The notes beneath the pieces were generated by a model, which was not told where the DNA came from, ran no database searches, and saw nothing but the letters and a program-made list of their open reading frames with translations. The translations under genes were made by a program, and so were the position numbers. A stretch of DNA of 64,000 nucleotides from Ancylostoma caninum. Lineage: Eukaryota; Nematoda; Chromadorea; Rhabditida; Ancylostomatidae. Of the stretch, positions 9,823 through 20,841 are shown one piece after another; positions within the stretch are counted from its first letter, which is position 1; every line of letters begins with the position of its first letter. The stretch lies in the NCBI GenBank assembly GCA_037903475.1, contig JBAJFG010000291.1, positions 62,001-126,000 on the forward strand, given 5' to 3'.

Positions 9823-12257
9823 ATGGGCCGCATCTTCATCGAGAACCATGGTGAGCGGCATTTAGAGTGTTTTCTTCCAATATTTTCCTTCCATTTTTAT
9901 TATCAAAATTCTTTCCTAGGTGGAACTCGAGTGGTTCTTTGTCGGTTCTGCAAAACCTATCTCACGAATCGTAGCGAGTTGATTTCGAGCAGATTCCAAG
10001 GTAGGTTCATGATACATTTTTCGGTTTTTCCGGTCTTGACTGGATTTATCGCTGTTTTTGGCTCCTGTAATGCTATTTCGATTTTGTTTCAGCTGTCAAA
10101 ATGTGTGTAGCCTTTGTTGAGAAACAAAAAAGACAGGCAGGGCTAAGATTAATGAATTCATAACAAGCGAAATCAGAGGCACGGTTTATGAGACGAAACC
10201 AACGGTGGTTAGCGTGATTGGTTATCGTAGAAGCTAGAGTCTGTTAGATCTGGAGCGGCGTGCATCCGCACCGCTAATCCCTCCTATGTCCTTATCTTTT
10301 GCAAGCCAGACACGTCACTGATAGCTAGAGGTGATGGTTGGCTATGATGTGGCTATGATACACAGACAATTACAACGATAAGGACGAAGGGTAAGCGGTG
10401 CGCCGGTACGCCACCTCGGATCGAACACACTGTATCTAATACTAGGGGACACAGGACTTGAAAATTGTTTTGCTAGCTTGATTTAGCAAGGTTATGCGTT
10501 CATGAATCCTAACCTAGGTTAGCTAACCAGTTCCCATGTCCTGCGTCTTCTAACGTTACGTACTCTGTATGTTAACCGCTTAAGCTGGTCATCGTCAGTT
10601 TGCACGATTAACGTTTCATGAATCTCTTCCATGATGATGTCACTGTTAAACATGTGCCAAGGAAAGTTTTCATTTGCATTTCTAGTATAAATTTGATTGT
10701 GAGCAGTTTATCACCTCTTTTTGATCGTTACAATATTTATTCGTTTTAGATCAGACCATTCTTATTGATAAGTCTCAAGGGAACTTCCCCAAATGTGGTT
10801 CATTTGATGTGAGGCTAATCGAACCACCTTATTAGTCCTTTCCGTAATCAGCACATATTTTCTTTGATGTGCTCCAGCAAAATTCACATCCAATTCCTAG
10901 CTTTTAGGTTCATCCGGTCGTGCAATGCTGTTTCATCGCGCTTGGAATCTTGACTACTCAGAAGCACAGCATAGAGACATGATGACCGGAAAGCACATTG
11001 TTCGTGACGTTATGTGCAGAATTTGTCATGTAAGTTAACACGCGGTTGATCTAATCAGTCATTGCTTGCAGTCTTAAAACTAGTTCAAATGTCTAAAATT
11101 CAATGGAATCATTTCAGAAGAAAGTTGGATGGATGTATGAGTTTGCAATGGAAGAGTCACAGCGTTACAAGGAGGCTCGTGTAATTCTCGAAAAAGCGCT
11201 TATAGACGAAGAAGACGGGTTCCCTGATCCCGCCGGAGCACTCGAAACTCATGAACAGCCGCCGTCGTAAGTCATTTCTTGACGATTAGACGAATTAATA
11301 TCTGAGATATCTTTCTGTTAAAGTTCTGGTTAGGCCCCAATGCTCATGAAGTTTTGAAGTTAACATACAGAATAGCCCTGAATACTTCGAAATTTATTTT
11401 ATTTATATTGGAAGGTGTCAAGATATAATTCTCTGCTATCTATACTACAATACGCCAACTCCTGTGACGGGTAGGATGAAACCTGAAGCGAGAAGGAAAG
11501 CTTATGAAGCAGAAGATTAAACTTGTTAGAACAAGCATGTGTTTCAACAAGATCACACCCCCCCCCCCCTCTCCCCGCTGAATATACGTCCTCTAAATAT
11601 CGCTGTCGATTGTTCTGTGCTCTCTTTTTTGAAAGCGTACATAACGATTTAACATATGATTTCGTCAATCGACTGGTCAAGTGTAATCAGTGGAATATAA
11701 CGCAGGATGTGGACTATGAAAGGTCAATGAATCGTAGTCATCGCTTCTGCAGTGTTTTGTCCCTGATGTAACGGGAAATAGAGTAAATGAATTGTTATGC
11801 TATTGCAGCTGATATTGTGAAACGGTTTCAAAGGGAGAACCTAATGAATTGTTTTCCAGAAACGAGTTGAAATAAGGTTCATTACTCTTTTCTTTCTTTT
11901 CCAAAACCACCTGTTAGTTATCACATTTAGTTCAATCTTTGTTTCAATATTCCTAACGATTCCGCACTGTTGTTCACGTATTTAGCATTTAAAATTCGAC
12001 TTTTTTTTGAAGGTATGTTCGAAGTGCTTATAACGTTTGTCAAAATGTTTTGAATACTGTGCTGAGTCTATTTTTTTGTATAGTTCTCACTTCGTTGATA
12101 TTGGGTCATACTTGTTATTTTTAACAGATCGCCAAAATTTGAAACATTTGGTGGCCGCCGTGGAATACGCTTGAGTGTCTTGTCGAGATCTGACTCTGGT
12201 CTGTCTAGTGGGACCTCCGCAACGCCAACTCCCGCTGTAGCAGCTGAGTCACCATAA
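9823..12257 (+). CDS. Yippee-like zinc protein 1 (YPEL5 type)
   Basis: Five exons: 9823-9850, 9920-10000, 10908-11029, 11118-11266 and 12128-12257, with GT..AG introns in consistent phase, giving 169 aa. The Yippee fold fills residues 1-110: MGRIF start, C17-x2-C20, [26 protein letters not shown]73-x2-C76, VGWMYEFA and [12 protein letters not shown]. The four Cys have exactly the C-x2-C-x52-C-x2-C spacing of the family and should bind one zinc. The start MGRIF and the motifs are nearest to YPEL5, which in mammals associates with the CTLH/GID ubiquitin ligase. It is longer than the usual ~120 aa because of a C-terminal tail of about 55 residues: acidic (DEEDG), then Gly/Arg and Ser/Thr/Pro-rich. 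The start is set by the family N-terminus and the acceptor 3 nt upstream. It is the first gene of a probable operon, with an AATAAA at 12526. Family assignment is sure; exact function is inferred. Confidence 0.93.
10140..10560. mobile_element. Larger relative of the GGATTCATG-type MITE, in an intron
   Basis: Starts near TTAATGAATTCATAAC and ends near GTTCATGAATCCTAACC. The inner phrases GGTTAGCGTGATTGGTTATC and GTCCTGCGTCTTC match the element at 5665-5804 in inverted and direct order. It lies in intron 2 of Yippee gene 1 (10001-10907) and explains that intron's size. The middle (about 10250-10440) is unrelated to the short copy. Confidence 0.45.
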
Positions 12258-12525
12258 TTCGTTTACACTTAGTTCCTTTCCTCTTGTTGCTGACTTCTGC
12301 AAATGTGCACTTATATGTATATGTGACCTTAGAGGATCAATAACTTCTCTTCAGGAGTTTTCATTTGTAGTCAGCACACACTACATTGTGATACTAAACA
12401 GTTCCGTTGAAGTTTTCTTTTGTAATATTGATGTATTTTCACATGGGATCTGCCGGTTATGTATGCGTCATCACCTGTGGCAGTGTGTACATACATTTTG
12501 GTGTATCGATGTCCTATACCGTATC

Positions 12526-12531
12526 AATAAA
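12526..12531 (+). terminator. Poly(A) signal of Yippee gene 1
   Basis: AATAAA, 269 bp after the stop codon and 110 bp before the acceptor of the next gene. This spacing is typical between genes of a trans-spliced operon. Confidence 0.75.
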
Positions 12532-12639
12532 GAATTGTATAAAACTTCTGGTCTTGATTGTATGGCACATGACCATATGCTATCTCTAATTCATTTATGC
12601 GTTCTTGAGGAGCACTTTTGCACGTAGTTCCTTGTTTTT

Positions 12640-12641
12640 AG
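12640..12641 (+). promoter_or_regulatory. Probable SL2-type trans-splice acceptor, Yippee gene 2
   Basis: CCTTGTTTTTAG abuts the ATG at 12642 directly. It lies about 110 bp after the upstream poly(A) signal, with no room for a separate promoter of usual size. This supports processing from a polycistronic precursor. Confidence 0.7.
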
Positions 12642-13725
12642 ATGCCACGAATCTTCTTAGAGCACTGGGGAGGGCGTCGAACTTTCTCATGCGAGAAATG
12701 CGGTACTTACCTTTCCAACAGGCAAGAAGTTGTTTCTACTCGATTTAGTGGTAAGCGGGATTGGTTCCAGTTTTATGTCTATTCATTGTAGGTGTAACGA
12801 TAACAGTTTTCTGCTCCATATACGGGTGTTCTTCTAAGCTCCATCAAGACAAAAGCATATGTGTGGATCTTTTCGTTATTTCGAATTTTTGTTATTTATT
12901 CGCTTGATCGCTCTCCAGACTTCATTTTGACCGAAAACGTGGCTTCTCCAACGCATCACCTTTCAGGAATTGGAGAGAACTCTCGAAGAACCACGTGTGG
13001 TTGCGTGTAATTCCATTCTCCTCTAACATTCTAGTGTTCAGGCGCGTGAGAGCTTTTGAGCTCTTCTAAAGCTCTGATTCTGATAGTATAGAAGCTTACT
13101 CTAGAAACTTGCTCTGATATCAATTCCTTCTAAAAAGCTGTTCCAGTCTTCCAAAAAAAGAATGTTTGGAATGTAGAGAAAGAACCACGCAAGTGGACTT
13201 AATACCTGATTATGCGATTACACTTGGTATGACGCCCTAATGTGGTGTTAATCTGGCACCATTCGTTATTTGCTTTCAACTTTCGTACGATTTGCTTTAG
13301 GTTGCACTGGTAGGGCGTTTCTGTTCCGTCGTGTGGCGAACATTCGCTATGGAGAACCGGTAGCAAGAAAATTAACGACAGGAAATCATCTGGTGGGTCA
13401 TGTGCTAGTTTCTGTTCTCCACTGCCTCTACTCATTGTCGTTCTTCCAGCTTCGTGATGTCTTCTGTATCGTGTGCAATACGAAACTTGGTTGGCTGTAT
13501 GAGTTCACCCACGAGAATGCAGAGAGATACAAAGAAGGTTGGTGGACTGTATAGTTAGAGTTATTCAATTAATGGTGCCGACTCTCACATTAAGGGAAGT
13601 GTATTCTCGAACGAAGACTAGTTCGGGAAGTAGAGGTGACTCATAATCAGCTGGCGGAACGTTTGTTTGAACATGATGGTCCAGCATCTCCAACCAAGCT
13701 TCGATTGAACTGGAAGCGGCTATAG
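12642..13725 (+). CDS. Yippee-like zinc protein 2 (YPEL5 type)
   Basis: Four exons: 12642-12750, 13301-13392, 13450-13537 and 13595-13725, giving 139 aa. The start [11 protein letters not shown] is the YPEL5-type N-terminus. C17-x2-C20 and C73-x2-C76 keep the x52 zinc-knuckle spacing, and [26 protein letters not shown] and [17 protein letters not shown] follow the family pattern closely through its C-terminus. About 30 further residues ([10 protein letters not shown]...) are unlike the tail of gene 1. The phase-1 intron after RF(Q/S) is at the same codon in both Yippee genes, while the later introns differ. The exon-2 donor was set at 13393 (GTGGGT), because it keeps GNHL-LRDV in register with the [13 protein letters not shown] motif of the family. 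Tandem paralogue of gene 1 and second gene of the probable operon. Zinc binding is well supported; the partner complex is inferred. Confidence 0.92.
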
Positions 13726-13907
13726 AAAGAATTTCAGTGTGTATATGTGCCGGTTAGGTTTTACGATCTCATTCGTTCATGTGCACCTCCTAGGACTTCT
13801 GTTGTTGGATTATTTTTTCTGCTTGTTATTTAAATCATACCATTTCGTTGTTAATTGTTCTAATGGTCCAACATCGTCTTTCTTCAATTAGTATTTATTG
13901 TTTTCCC

Positions 13908-13913
13908 AATAAA
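13908..13913 (+). terminator. Poly(A) signal of Yippee gene 2
   Basis: AATAAA, 183 bp after the stop codon and about 110 bp before the acceptor of the OTUD5-like gene, repeating the spacing seen in the first junction. Confidence 0.75.
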
Positions 13914-14022
13914 TTGTTTCTATATAATGTGGATTAAGTTATTAAGCGGTCAAAGCGAACCCATGAATACATCCTTTTCTTTCACTTGTTTTGCATTTTT
14001 AATGCCTCATCCTTGCTCGAAC

Positions 14023-14024
14023 AG
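14023..14024 (+). promoter_or_regulatory. Probable SL2-type trans-splice acceptor, OTUD5-like gene
   Basis: CTTGCTCGAACAG touches the ATG at 14025. Its pyrimidine tract is weaker than that of gene 2, but position and distance from the upstream AATAAA are the same. Confidence 0.6.
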
Positions 14025-17000
14025 ATGACAGTGTTCCACAAAAGTAAAAGTGTGGACAACTCCGACGATGAAAATCAACGGCCTTTCGAGGGCAGTGCCA
14101 GGTTAGCTGTTTTCATCTTAATTTGAAGAAAGTGAGAGTTGACATGAATCCTCTCCTGTTGGTCATGCGCTTGCTTTTGATTGTTAATTTTCATTCTCAT
14201 CTTTTATAACTTTATATTTAGTGGCCAAGGAACAACGTACAAACCACGAAGGCGTAGGAACTTTAACAGGGAACCACGACCAGGTAAACTTCTACTAGAC
14301 CAATTTCTGTGTACTGTGAAATCGTTGGGAGCTAGAGCTGGATAATTTGAGATGTTGAGCAATCAATATTTGTTACTACTTATGAGTTCGTGCTCTGTCA
14401 GCGCGTGCACATAATGTAGTAATGCTGCATATAGTTTTAAAGAATATGTAATGCACTTGAGCTTCATCCAGGCGATTTCTATGTTAATTTTGGCTCCCCG
14501 AACACTACGGTATCTATTGGAATGCTCTGTTATATATGGTCCGATATAGAAGCTGCTTTCCACTTTTGAACGTGCTGTTTGCCTATGTTGTGGGAATGAT
14601 TGTCGTACATCGTTTCACAATTCGCCATTGTTCTCTTTCTTGCACAGATTGTGTTCATGTTCTTCCATCTCACCTCCATAATACACCTTTATATCGGAAG
14701 GTTTTCTTTTCTTGTCCTTTCAAACATGCTTTTGAATTCATTGGCACCGATTGTAATAGTCGCTGCTTGTGCGCAGATCAATTGATGTGAAAATGTTGTT
14801 TCTTGAATAAGCTCTTCACAGAATCTCTAACATTTCTAACGATTCATATTTCCTTTCAATGTTTTAGAACCAGTTTCGTTTTCACGGAGCATGGTTTGCG
14901 ATGCAGACATGAATTGCAGGGTGTGACAGCACTGAATTCATAGTTATTTATGGGAAAAGAAATGTTCAGCATAGAAACAACCTTGGAACTTGTTCCCTTA
15001 ATTCATCCTAACTCGCAGAGTCAATTTTATTCATCTTTGCAGAACATGCTCGAGGTGGATCTGTTTCTCCGGGGGCTAATTCAGGTGATGAGTACGATGT
15101 CGGATTCAAAGATGAGAAAGTACGTTGAAATTGCTCTTATTATTTTAGCCAATAATGCATATGAAATTATTCACTTCTTACTATAGTTATCTCAGATGGA
15201 TGCCGATTTCGCTCTTCTGTTGAAGAGAACTCGAGGATTCGAAATAAGACATGTTCGCGGGGATGGATCATGTATGTTCCGAGCTGTAGGTTTGTGTTTG
15301 TTATTAGGGCTTATTTCAAATGAAACATGTGGAACTATGATACATTAGTCTTTTAGCTGATCAACTTTATGGGGATCAAGAGATGCACGGAGAAGTGAGA
15401 CGATTGTGTATGGACTACATGGTTCGTTTTTCTTTCTTTTTTTTTTTGAGAAATGTTGCTTTTTTTCTCATTTTCATATCTGGTGTGAGTTCAGGTTCGA
15501 AACCGGGATCACTTTGCTCCATTTGTCGCGGAGGATTTCTCCTCGTACGTGGCTCGTAAGCGTAGACCAGGTCAGCACGGCAATCACGTCGAACTGCAAG
15601 CCATCTCAGAAATGTTCGCTCGCCCTATTGAAATCTACGAATATAGTGAAAGTAAGTTAATCTATACAGGTTTTCTCTCTTATTTTGATGTTTGTTCTAT
15701 TTTTTAGATCCAAGGAACATCTTTTATCCAACGATTAATGCGCTTGAGGTGCATGCACCAATCCGTCTCAGCTACCACGGCTCATCTCATTACAACTCGG
15801 GTGAGATTTATTTGTATAAATAAGTGAAATACATATGGGCCTATTTGCTGACTACCCAACTTTTGATGGCGCAGTAGCATTATCTCTAGAACTTTGATTT
15901 TTTTTCGGTTCTTACTTTCTTGTTTCTGATTCGATATCCGGATTCTCTCTTGAACTGGAAAGGTTTTAGGGCTTTTGAAAAAGCAAATTATCCAATTGGA
16001 ACAACAAAAGTAATGAGATCCACTTTAAGTGGTTGATCCGTTTGCTCCTGCTGTCGGCGTTGGTTTGGGTCTTCCCGGTTACGTAGCAAGAGGAGCGAAT
16101 GATCTACGGCAGGCTGTGAAGGAGAGCAGCGATCGAAGCGTAGAACAGGCTATTGTGCAAAGCCAGCTCGCATTGACAGATATGGAACGAACGGAAAGGG
16201 AGATTAGTGAGCAGGTAAGTTCATTAGGAGTGTTTCTTGTCTCCTCGTAAATATATCTAACAAACGGTTCTCGTCTCCTCGTAAATATATCTAACAAACG
16301 GCAGGTGGCTCGTGATTCGTACTTGGACTACTTGGCAAGGCAAGCTGGTGAAGAACAATCTTCACAGAAATCCTCACTATATGCGGAACTGCTAGCAATG
16401 GAAGGTTTGTTAGTTAGTCAGTTTACTAAACCTTAAAAAGTGCGCAGTCCCAATTAGCATTGTGTTAAATTGTCCTGTGTCCCAGGATTTTCTCGTTTTT
16501 CGAACTCACTGTCGTAGTTATCTTATGATAGTTAGTACTTACGAAGTTGTGATTACAAGACATTAACTGAAGGGAACATTGTATTAGGTTGGTCCGAAAG
16601 TCTTTCACCTAATTTTATACTTTTTTCAAAGAATTCTAAGTTCATTGTGACTAGATATCAGTCAACAAAATAATTACCTTCATGATCCACGAGGTATGGC
16701 CAACGCTCCACTAGAGCATCAGCTCCTGAAGTCAAGAATTCTGGCAGCTGTGAGTCTACGAAGCTTGAAATCTCACTTTTCGGTTTGGTCCGATCATCAA
16801 ATTTCTTTTCTCGTAGATGCAACTTCAGGGCTCCGAGCAAGTAGTATTCAGACGGGGTAAGTCGAAAAAATAAGCATGTTGTGGGCAATTTTTTGGAGGG
16901 TAAGCTTTGCCACGTGAGGTCGGGCGTTGTCATGAAGTGGAGCAAAATGTCCAATTTTTCCCCGCTCCAGGCGAGTTGCGTCCGCCATCTTCTGTAATCA

Positions 17001-18210
17001 AGAAGAGTAGACTTAGGCAGTCACGGTGGCCCAGGTGTCAGCAGTTTTTGATACAGCATTCCCTCGGAATTCCACCAACAACACAGAAAAACCCTCTTTC
17101 GTGCACTTCTCCTTTCGGCTGTTTTGGAGATGGTTCGCCTCGCGGGGATCACTTTTTCTCTCCTGTGTGATTAGCATACAGCACCCAACTCTCACTTCCA
17201 GTAATGAGTTGGCGACGAAAGTTCCTCCTAGGGGGACGCAGCAGCAATGACTGGCACACACTCAGTCTTGCAAGGCACTCAGTTTGCGGGGGACCCAGCC
17301 CGTTAACAGTTTTCTGTAACCCGTCGCTTCGAGATGTCTGGCGATTATTGTACGGCCGCAGCTAGTTGTATCCTACACTTCCCATGTAGTGGCATTTTGA
17401 TTCAAAGTGTATGGAATTTCAGATCCTCAAAGATATTTTGGTGCACAACTTTCGGACCAACCTAATAGTATCTTACATGCTCACAGTGGTTTTGCTACAG
17501 AGAACGTTACAGTGGACGTCAATGTCGGTGGCCCATCTGCGGCCTTGAGAAGGGCTAGGCGCGACAGCGCCGCGCCTAGGGTCCGGTGTTGTCTGCCGCC
17601 GGAATACTATTTCTAAGCGCTTTTCTCTCCGATTTGGTCCAAAATCCTTAAAATTGGATAGAAAAGTTGCTGGAGATAGCATAACAGCAGCAAAAAACAT
17701 CAGTTACGGCTCGCGCGGTTGCGCCGCGTCCTTCTCGAGGACGCGGATGGGCCACCGCCATCGACGTCCACTATACTCACCCATGTAGGTTTGTTTGAAA
17801 CATCTAGTTCAAAGAACTCACTGTCTGTTTGACGCCTATTTTAACACTTATCCTAACGACGACTAGCTGAGTAGGTCGAAATTCTTGTAGTTTAGACGAA
17901 GAAACTATTTAGGATCATCCGTGTAGGTGCTGTTCAAATTATGCACGTAGAAGTTCCTATACCCATACATCGCCTCATTTTTTCATCGCCATCTTTGCGA
18001 TGTGTTTTGTGGTCTCGTTTTGCTCTGTGACGACTTTTATTATTTTCCTTTTAATTTGTATTTTCAGAATGCGGCGGATGGCCTGAAAATGCGGTGGATG
18101 AAGATGACGAATTGGCGCAAGCTTTATCACTGAGTGAACAGCAGTATATGGAGGAATTGCAGCTTAGGTATGGCTGCGACCCTGAGGATACAAACAACAA
18201 TCAAGGCTAA
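14025..18210 (+). CDS. OTU-family deubiquitinase, OTUD5 type
   Basis: Ten exons: 14025-14101, 14222-14283, 15043-15119, 15196-15289, 15357-15421, 15495-15651, 15708-15800, 16030-16214, 16305-16404 and 18068-18210, giving 350 aa with all phases joining. The OTU cysteine-protease domain is at about residues 86-210. D95-G-S-C98 carries the catalytic Cys in the DGSCMFRAV motif, and H205-Y-N-S carries the catalytic His. ADQLYGDQEMH, MDYM, NHVELQAISEM and RPIEIYEY match OTUD5 through the domain. The conserved VVDP...GVGLGLPGY segment, the helix around EQVARDSYLDYL and a C-terminal ubiquitin-interacting-motif-like helix (about 315-333, DDELAQALSLSEQQY) also match. NSGDEYD at 59-65 resembles the N-terminal phosphosite region of human OTUD5. 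The human protein is longer; the N-terminal and linker regions are short here. The start of exon 4 could instead be 15187, adding Leu-Ser-Gln. It should cleave ubiquitin chains in cytosol or nucleus. Third gene of the probable operon. Confidence 0.93.
16241..16303. repeat. 34-bp tandem duplication inside an OTUD5-like intron
   Basis: The phrase CTCCTCGTAAATATATCTAA followed by CAAACGG occurs at 16241 and again at 16275, filling most of the 90-bp intron 16215-16304. Only the second copy ends in the acceptor GGCAG. Confidence 0.85.
16584..17465 (-). mobile_element. Defective mariner element in an OTUD5-like intron
   Basis: Terminal inverted repeats TTAGGTTGGTCCGAAAGT (16584) and its complement (ending 17465) are each flanked by TA, the mariner target. 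The element is 882 bp, shorter than the usual ~1.28 kb, so it is internally deleted. The - strand at 16658-16954 encodes the C-terminal part of a mariner transposase: TPSEYYLLGALKLHLREKKFDD corresponds to the family's final acidic region, here as SEYY where D is usual. The end matches the ERWxxxxxxxGxYF pattern. The preceding HDNARPH-type motif is readable only after a frameshift. It sits in the 1.66-kb intron 16405-18067 opposite to the host gene. Resembles hookworm mariners; exact family not tested. Confidence 0.88.
17511..17772. mobile_element. MITE with about 60-bp imperfect inverted repeats
   Basis: The left end AGTGGACGTCAATGTCGGTG and right end (complement AGTGGACGTCGATGGCGGTG) start matching inverted arms that continue through GGCCCATC-GCG and the GAGAAGG phrase. 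Size is 262 bp, GC-rich against its AT-rich surroundings, with a palindromic inner block GGCGCGACAGCGCCGCGCC. It lies in the same intron as the mariner, 45 bp downstream of it. No coding capacity. Confidence 0.75.
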
Positions 18211-18601
18211 ATCATTCTATAAAGATTTACATTACTGTATGAGTGCATAATTTGGGGAAATAATTTGAATACACTCATTCTGACTTTCTTGTTTATGAAT
18301 AGAACTCTAGCTGCTGTGTATAGTTTGTCATAATTCAGCCGTTATTGAGTGTAACTCCTCAGACTTGTGATATTTCTCATAGTCAGCTTTCATTTATTTC
18401 TCCTCTCATTACCTTGCTCGGTTGCAGTGGTTCCATGAACGGCCTTTTTGAGCATAATAGGACACGCTTATTTTGCATTATTATGTTGATACCAGTTCTG
18501 TAACATGTGATAATGATGATTCTTAGAGCAATTCGATTATTTCCAGCGTGTTTTGAATTACTTGCTTAATAGATGATCACTCCTATCTCGCCGATGGTTT
18601 C

Positions 18602-18607
18602 AATAAA
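18602..18607 (+). terminator. Poly(A) signal of the OTUD5-like gene
   Basis: AATAAA 391 bp after the stop codon, in AT-rich 3' flanking sequence. No further gene follows within operon distance, so this is the probable end of the polycistronic unit. Confidence 0.6.
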
Positions 18608-18629
18608 ACTGAATAGTATTGTTTTCCTT

Positions 18630-20840
18630 CATTTCATATCATGTTTCGTTGATTCTGCCGATATCTGGAATTGGGTCATATGTGTAAGTGCGCCACCTCC
18701 CTACTAAAAGAGGTAATTCGAAGTGATTTTCGAGTATTTTTTGTGCCCGACATGGTTTTTCACTATCATCATCCTATATAGAACATTTATACTATGACAT
18801 ATCTATATATGATTATGGAACCAATATGTAGTAATAGCTACTTGCATTTGCCATATAATCCGTCATCTTGTTAAGGCTGCAGCTATCAGTTCGAAGTGAC
18901 CGTAGTCGAACTGCAGTTCCCTGGGTAATCTCTACTCAAACCGATTACATTAGCGATTTTTATGTGGTATTTACGCAATAACTCCATATGTTTTTCTTTT
19001 TCCTTGTTTTTTTTTCGTGTCAAGTGAAAGCGCGTTGCTGGATTTGCTCAACAATTGAAACGTATCCGCGGATATGTGTATCCATCCGTTTTATTCCATG
19101 ATATAGTCCGTTTCAAAAACGACAATAGTCGAGTATTTGTGCCTATAGATCCTGTAGATATGGTCTGCATTTCTCGCCTGCCTCTTCAAACATGACACTA
19201 TTTCTCGCGTTCTCTCTTCCTCTAATGTCTTCACGACTATGTTCCTCTGTGAAACACACTATATCCTTCTGGCTGATGAGCTCCTAGGATCTATTATGAG
19301 CTCAGTGATTATTGTTGCCTTTGGTCACTTTTCTTCGATGCAGTGCATTCATTATAGTCTCTGAGCTTCAGAGCTTTGTAATTTGAAATTGGTTTGTATC
19401 CATCGAATAACATTCTCTTCATCTGCCTTTCTAAAACTTCTTCCCTTATAAGAGCTTTAACATTTTTTTAAACAGTCATTACATCATCTTATGTCTATGT
19501 CCACTTCGTCCATGACATTTCAAATCTATTATTTAATTTATCATACAATAGTATGTTCCAAAAACGATGATAGTTAAGTATCTCTTCCTATCCCTTTCTC
19601 TGCCGTCTCTTCGAGTACCGCACACTTTCCTTTGCTCTTTCTTTCTTCATTTCCTCTTTAACTAACTTCTGTGGTGAAACAATCCAAATTTTGTCGCTGT
19701 CTCCTCTCCAAACATTCCTCTGACCACTCTTCCTGCATTTTATCTACGATTTTTTTATGATTGAAAGAAGAATCATGACCCCAACTAACCTGTCCTTGCG
19801 TTGTAGTCATCTATCCACTCTTTTTTTGTCGACTTACCTCCGAAAATTCTTAGAGCAGATGAAGCTTTTGTCGACGAGGTCAGCGATTCGGCAAACAGTC
19901 GGAGGTCGGCACGATGTTTGAGGTGCCATGGTGAGCCGTGCACTTCGGCAAACAGTACTCAATCTCCCACTTACTCCTCAACTTTTCTATGAACTTTTCT
20001 CCCTAGTTAATAAGCTACGAATCGATTGCTTTGAATCGTCACTGACTCCACACATCATTTTCATGATAAGCTGTTTTTATTGATCTGGGCCACTTCACTG
20101 TCCCTCTCTAAACTGTTTTTACAATCACAGCGTCCTACAACCCGCTGTGCATATGGTCTTCAAGCTACTGCTTTCCACGAGTTTCCTTGCGGTCGTCTTA
20201 TTCCCCCTAGGATCTTTCTTTTTGCTTTTTTTTGTTTTCCAGTCAAAAGAGCACAGAAAGACATTTTGTTCCCTTCTTGAGCTTTTCGTTAATTACCATT
20301 CAACTATGAACTGGTAACATTTGCTATCGCTTTTCAAAAAAAAAAGAAAGAAGGAATATGCATTTTTTCTTCGAATACTATTTGTTGAATAAATTCTCTT
20401 CCTTCCCTCCCTCTCATAGGTGGAATAGTTGTGAGAACGGGTCAGTGAAAGTGAAGGTTGGCGAGAGAAATCGTAGATGGCTGAGTGAAGGTCACTCAAC
20501 GCCAGGGGCGTCGACCGGGGGGGGGGGGGGGTGGGCACATCACTTAATATCACTTAGCTCAAGGCATCGACCATGCGGGGGGGTAGGAGGGGGATTATCC
20601 TGAGCATTCCTGGTTTTTCCGATTTTGACAACATTATTTTCTAAAAACCGGAGAAGTGTTGAGGAAACATGATTAAGTGCTAGTGGCAGAGTAACAGTAC
20701 TATTGGAAAATATTCGGAAATTGCAGCTGAAGGGAAACTATGGATGAGAATAGACTGGAGAAAAAATGATTTTTTTGAATTTTCAACGTTTATTTTCAGA
20801 AATATCCGGAATCCGGCTGCAAAACTCTAATGTGAGAACA
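18630..20840. other. Intergenic, low-complexity pyrimidine-rich sequence
   Basis: Long T/C-rich stretches and a 14-base poly-G run near 20519 are present. No open frame with recognisable homology and no repeat shared with other parts of the window was seen. Confidence 0.45.
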
Positions 20841-20841
20841 A

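Noticed and set aside
14868..14921. Possible extra exon of the OTUD5-type gene after TTTTAG at 14866-14867
   Set aside because: No donor in it restores the phase needed for the next exon, which in the required frame reads EHARGGS...NSGDEYD; direct joining of 14283 to 15043 keeps frame.
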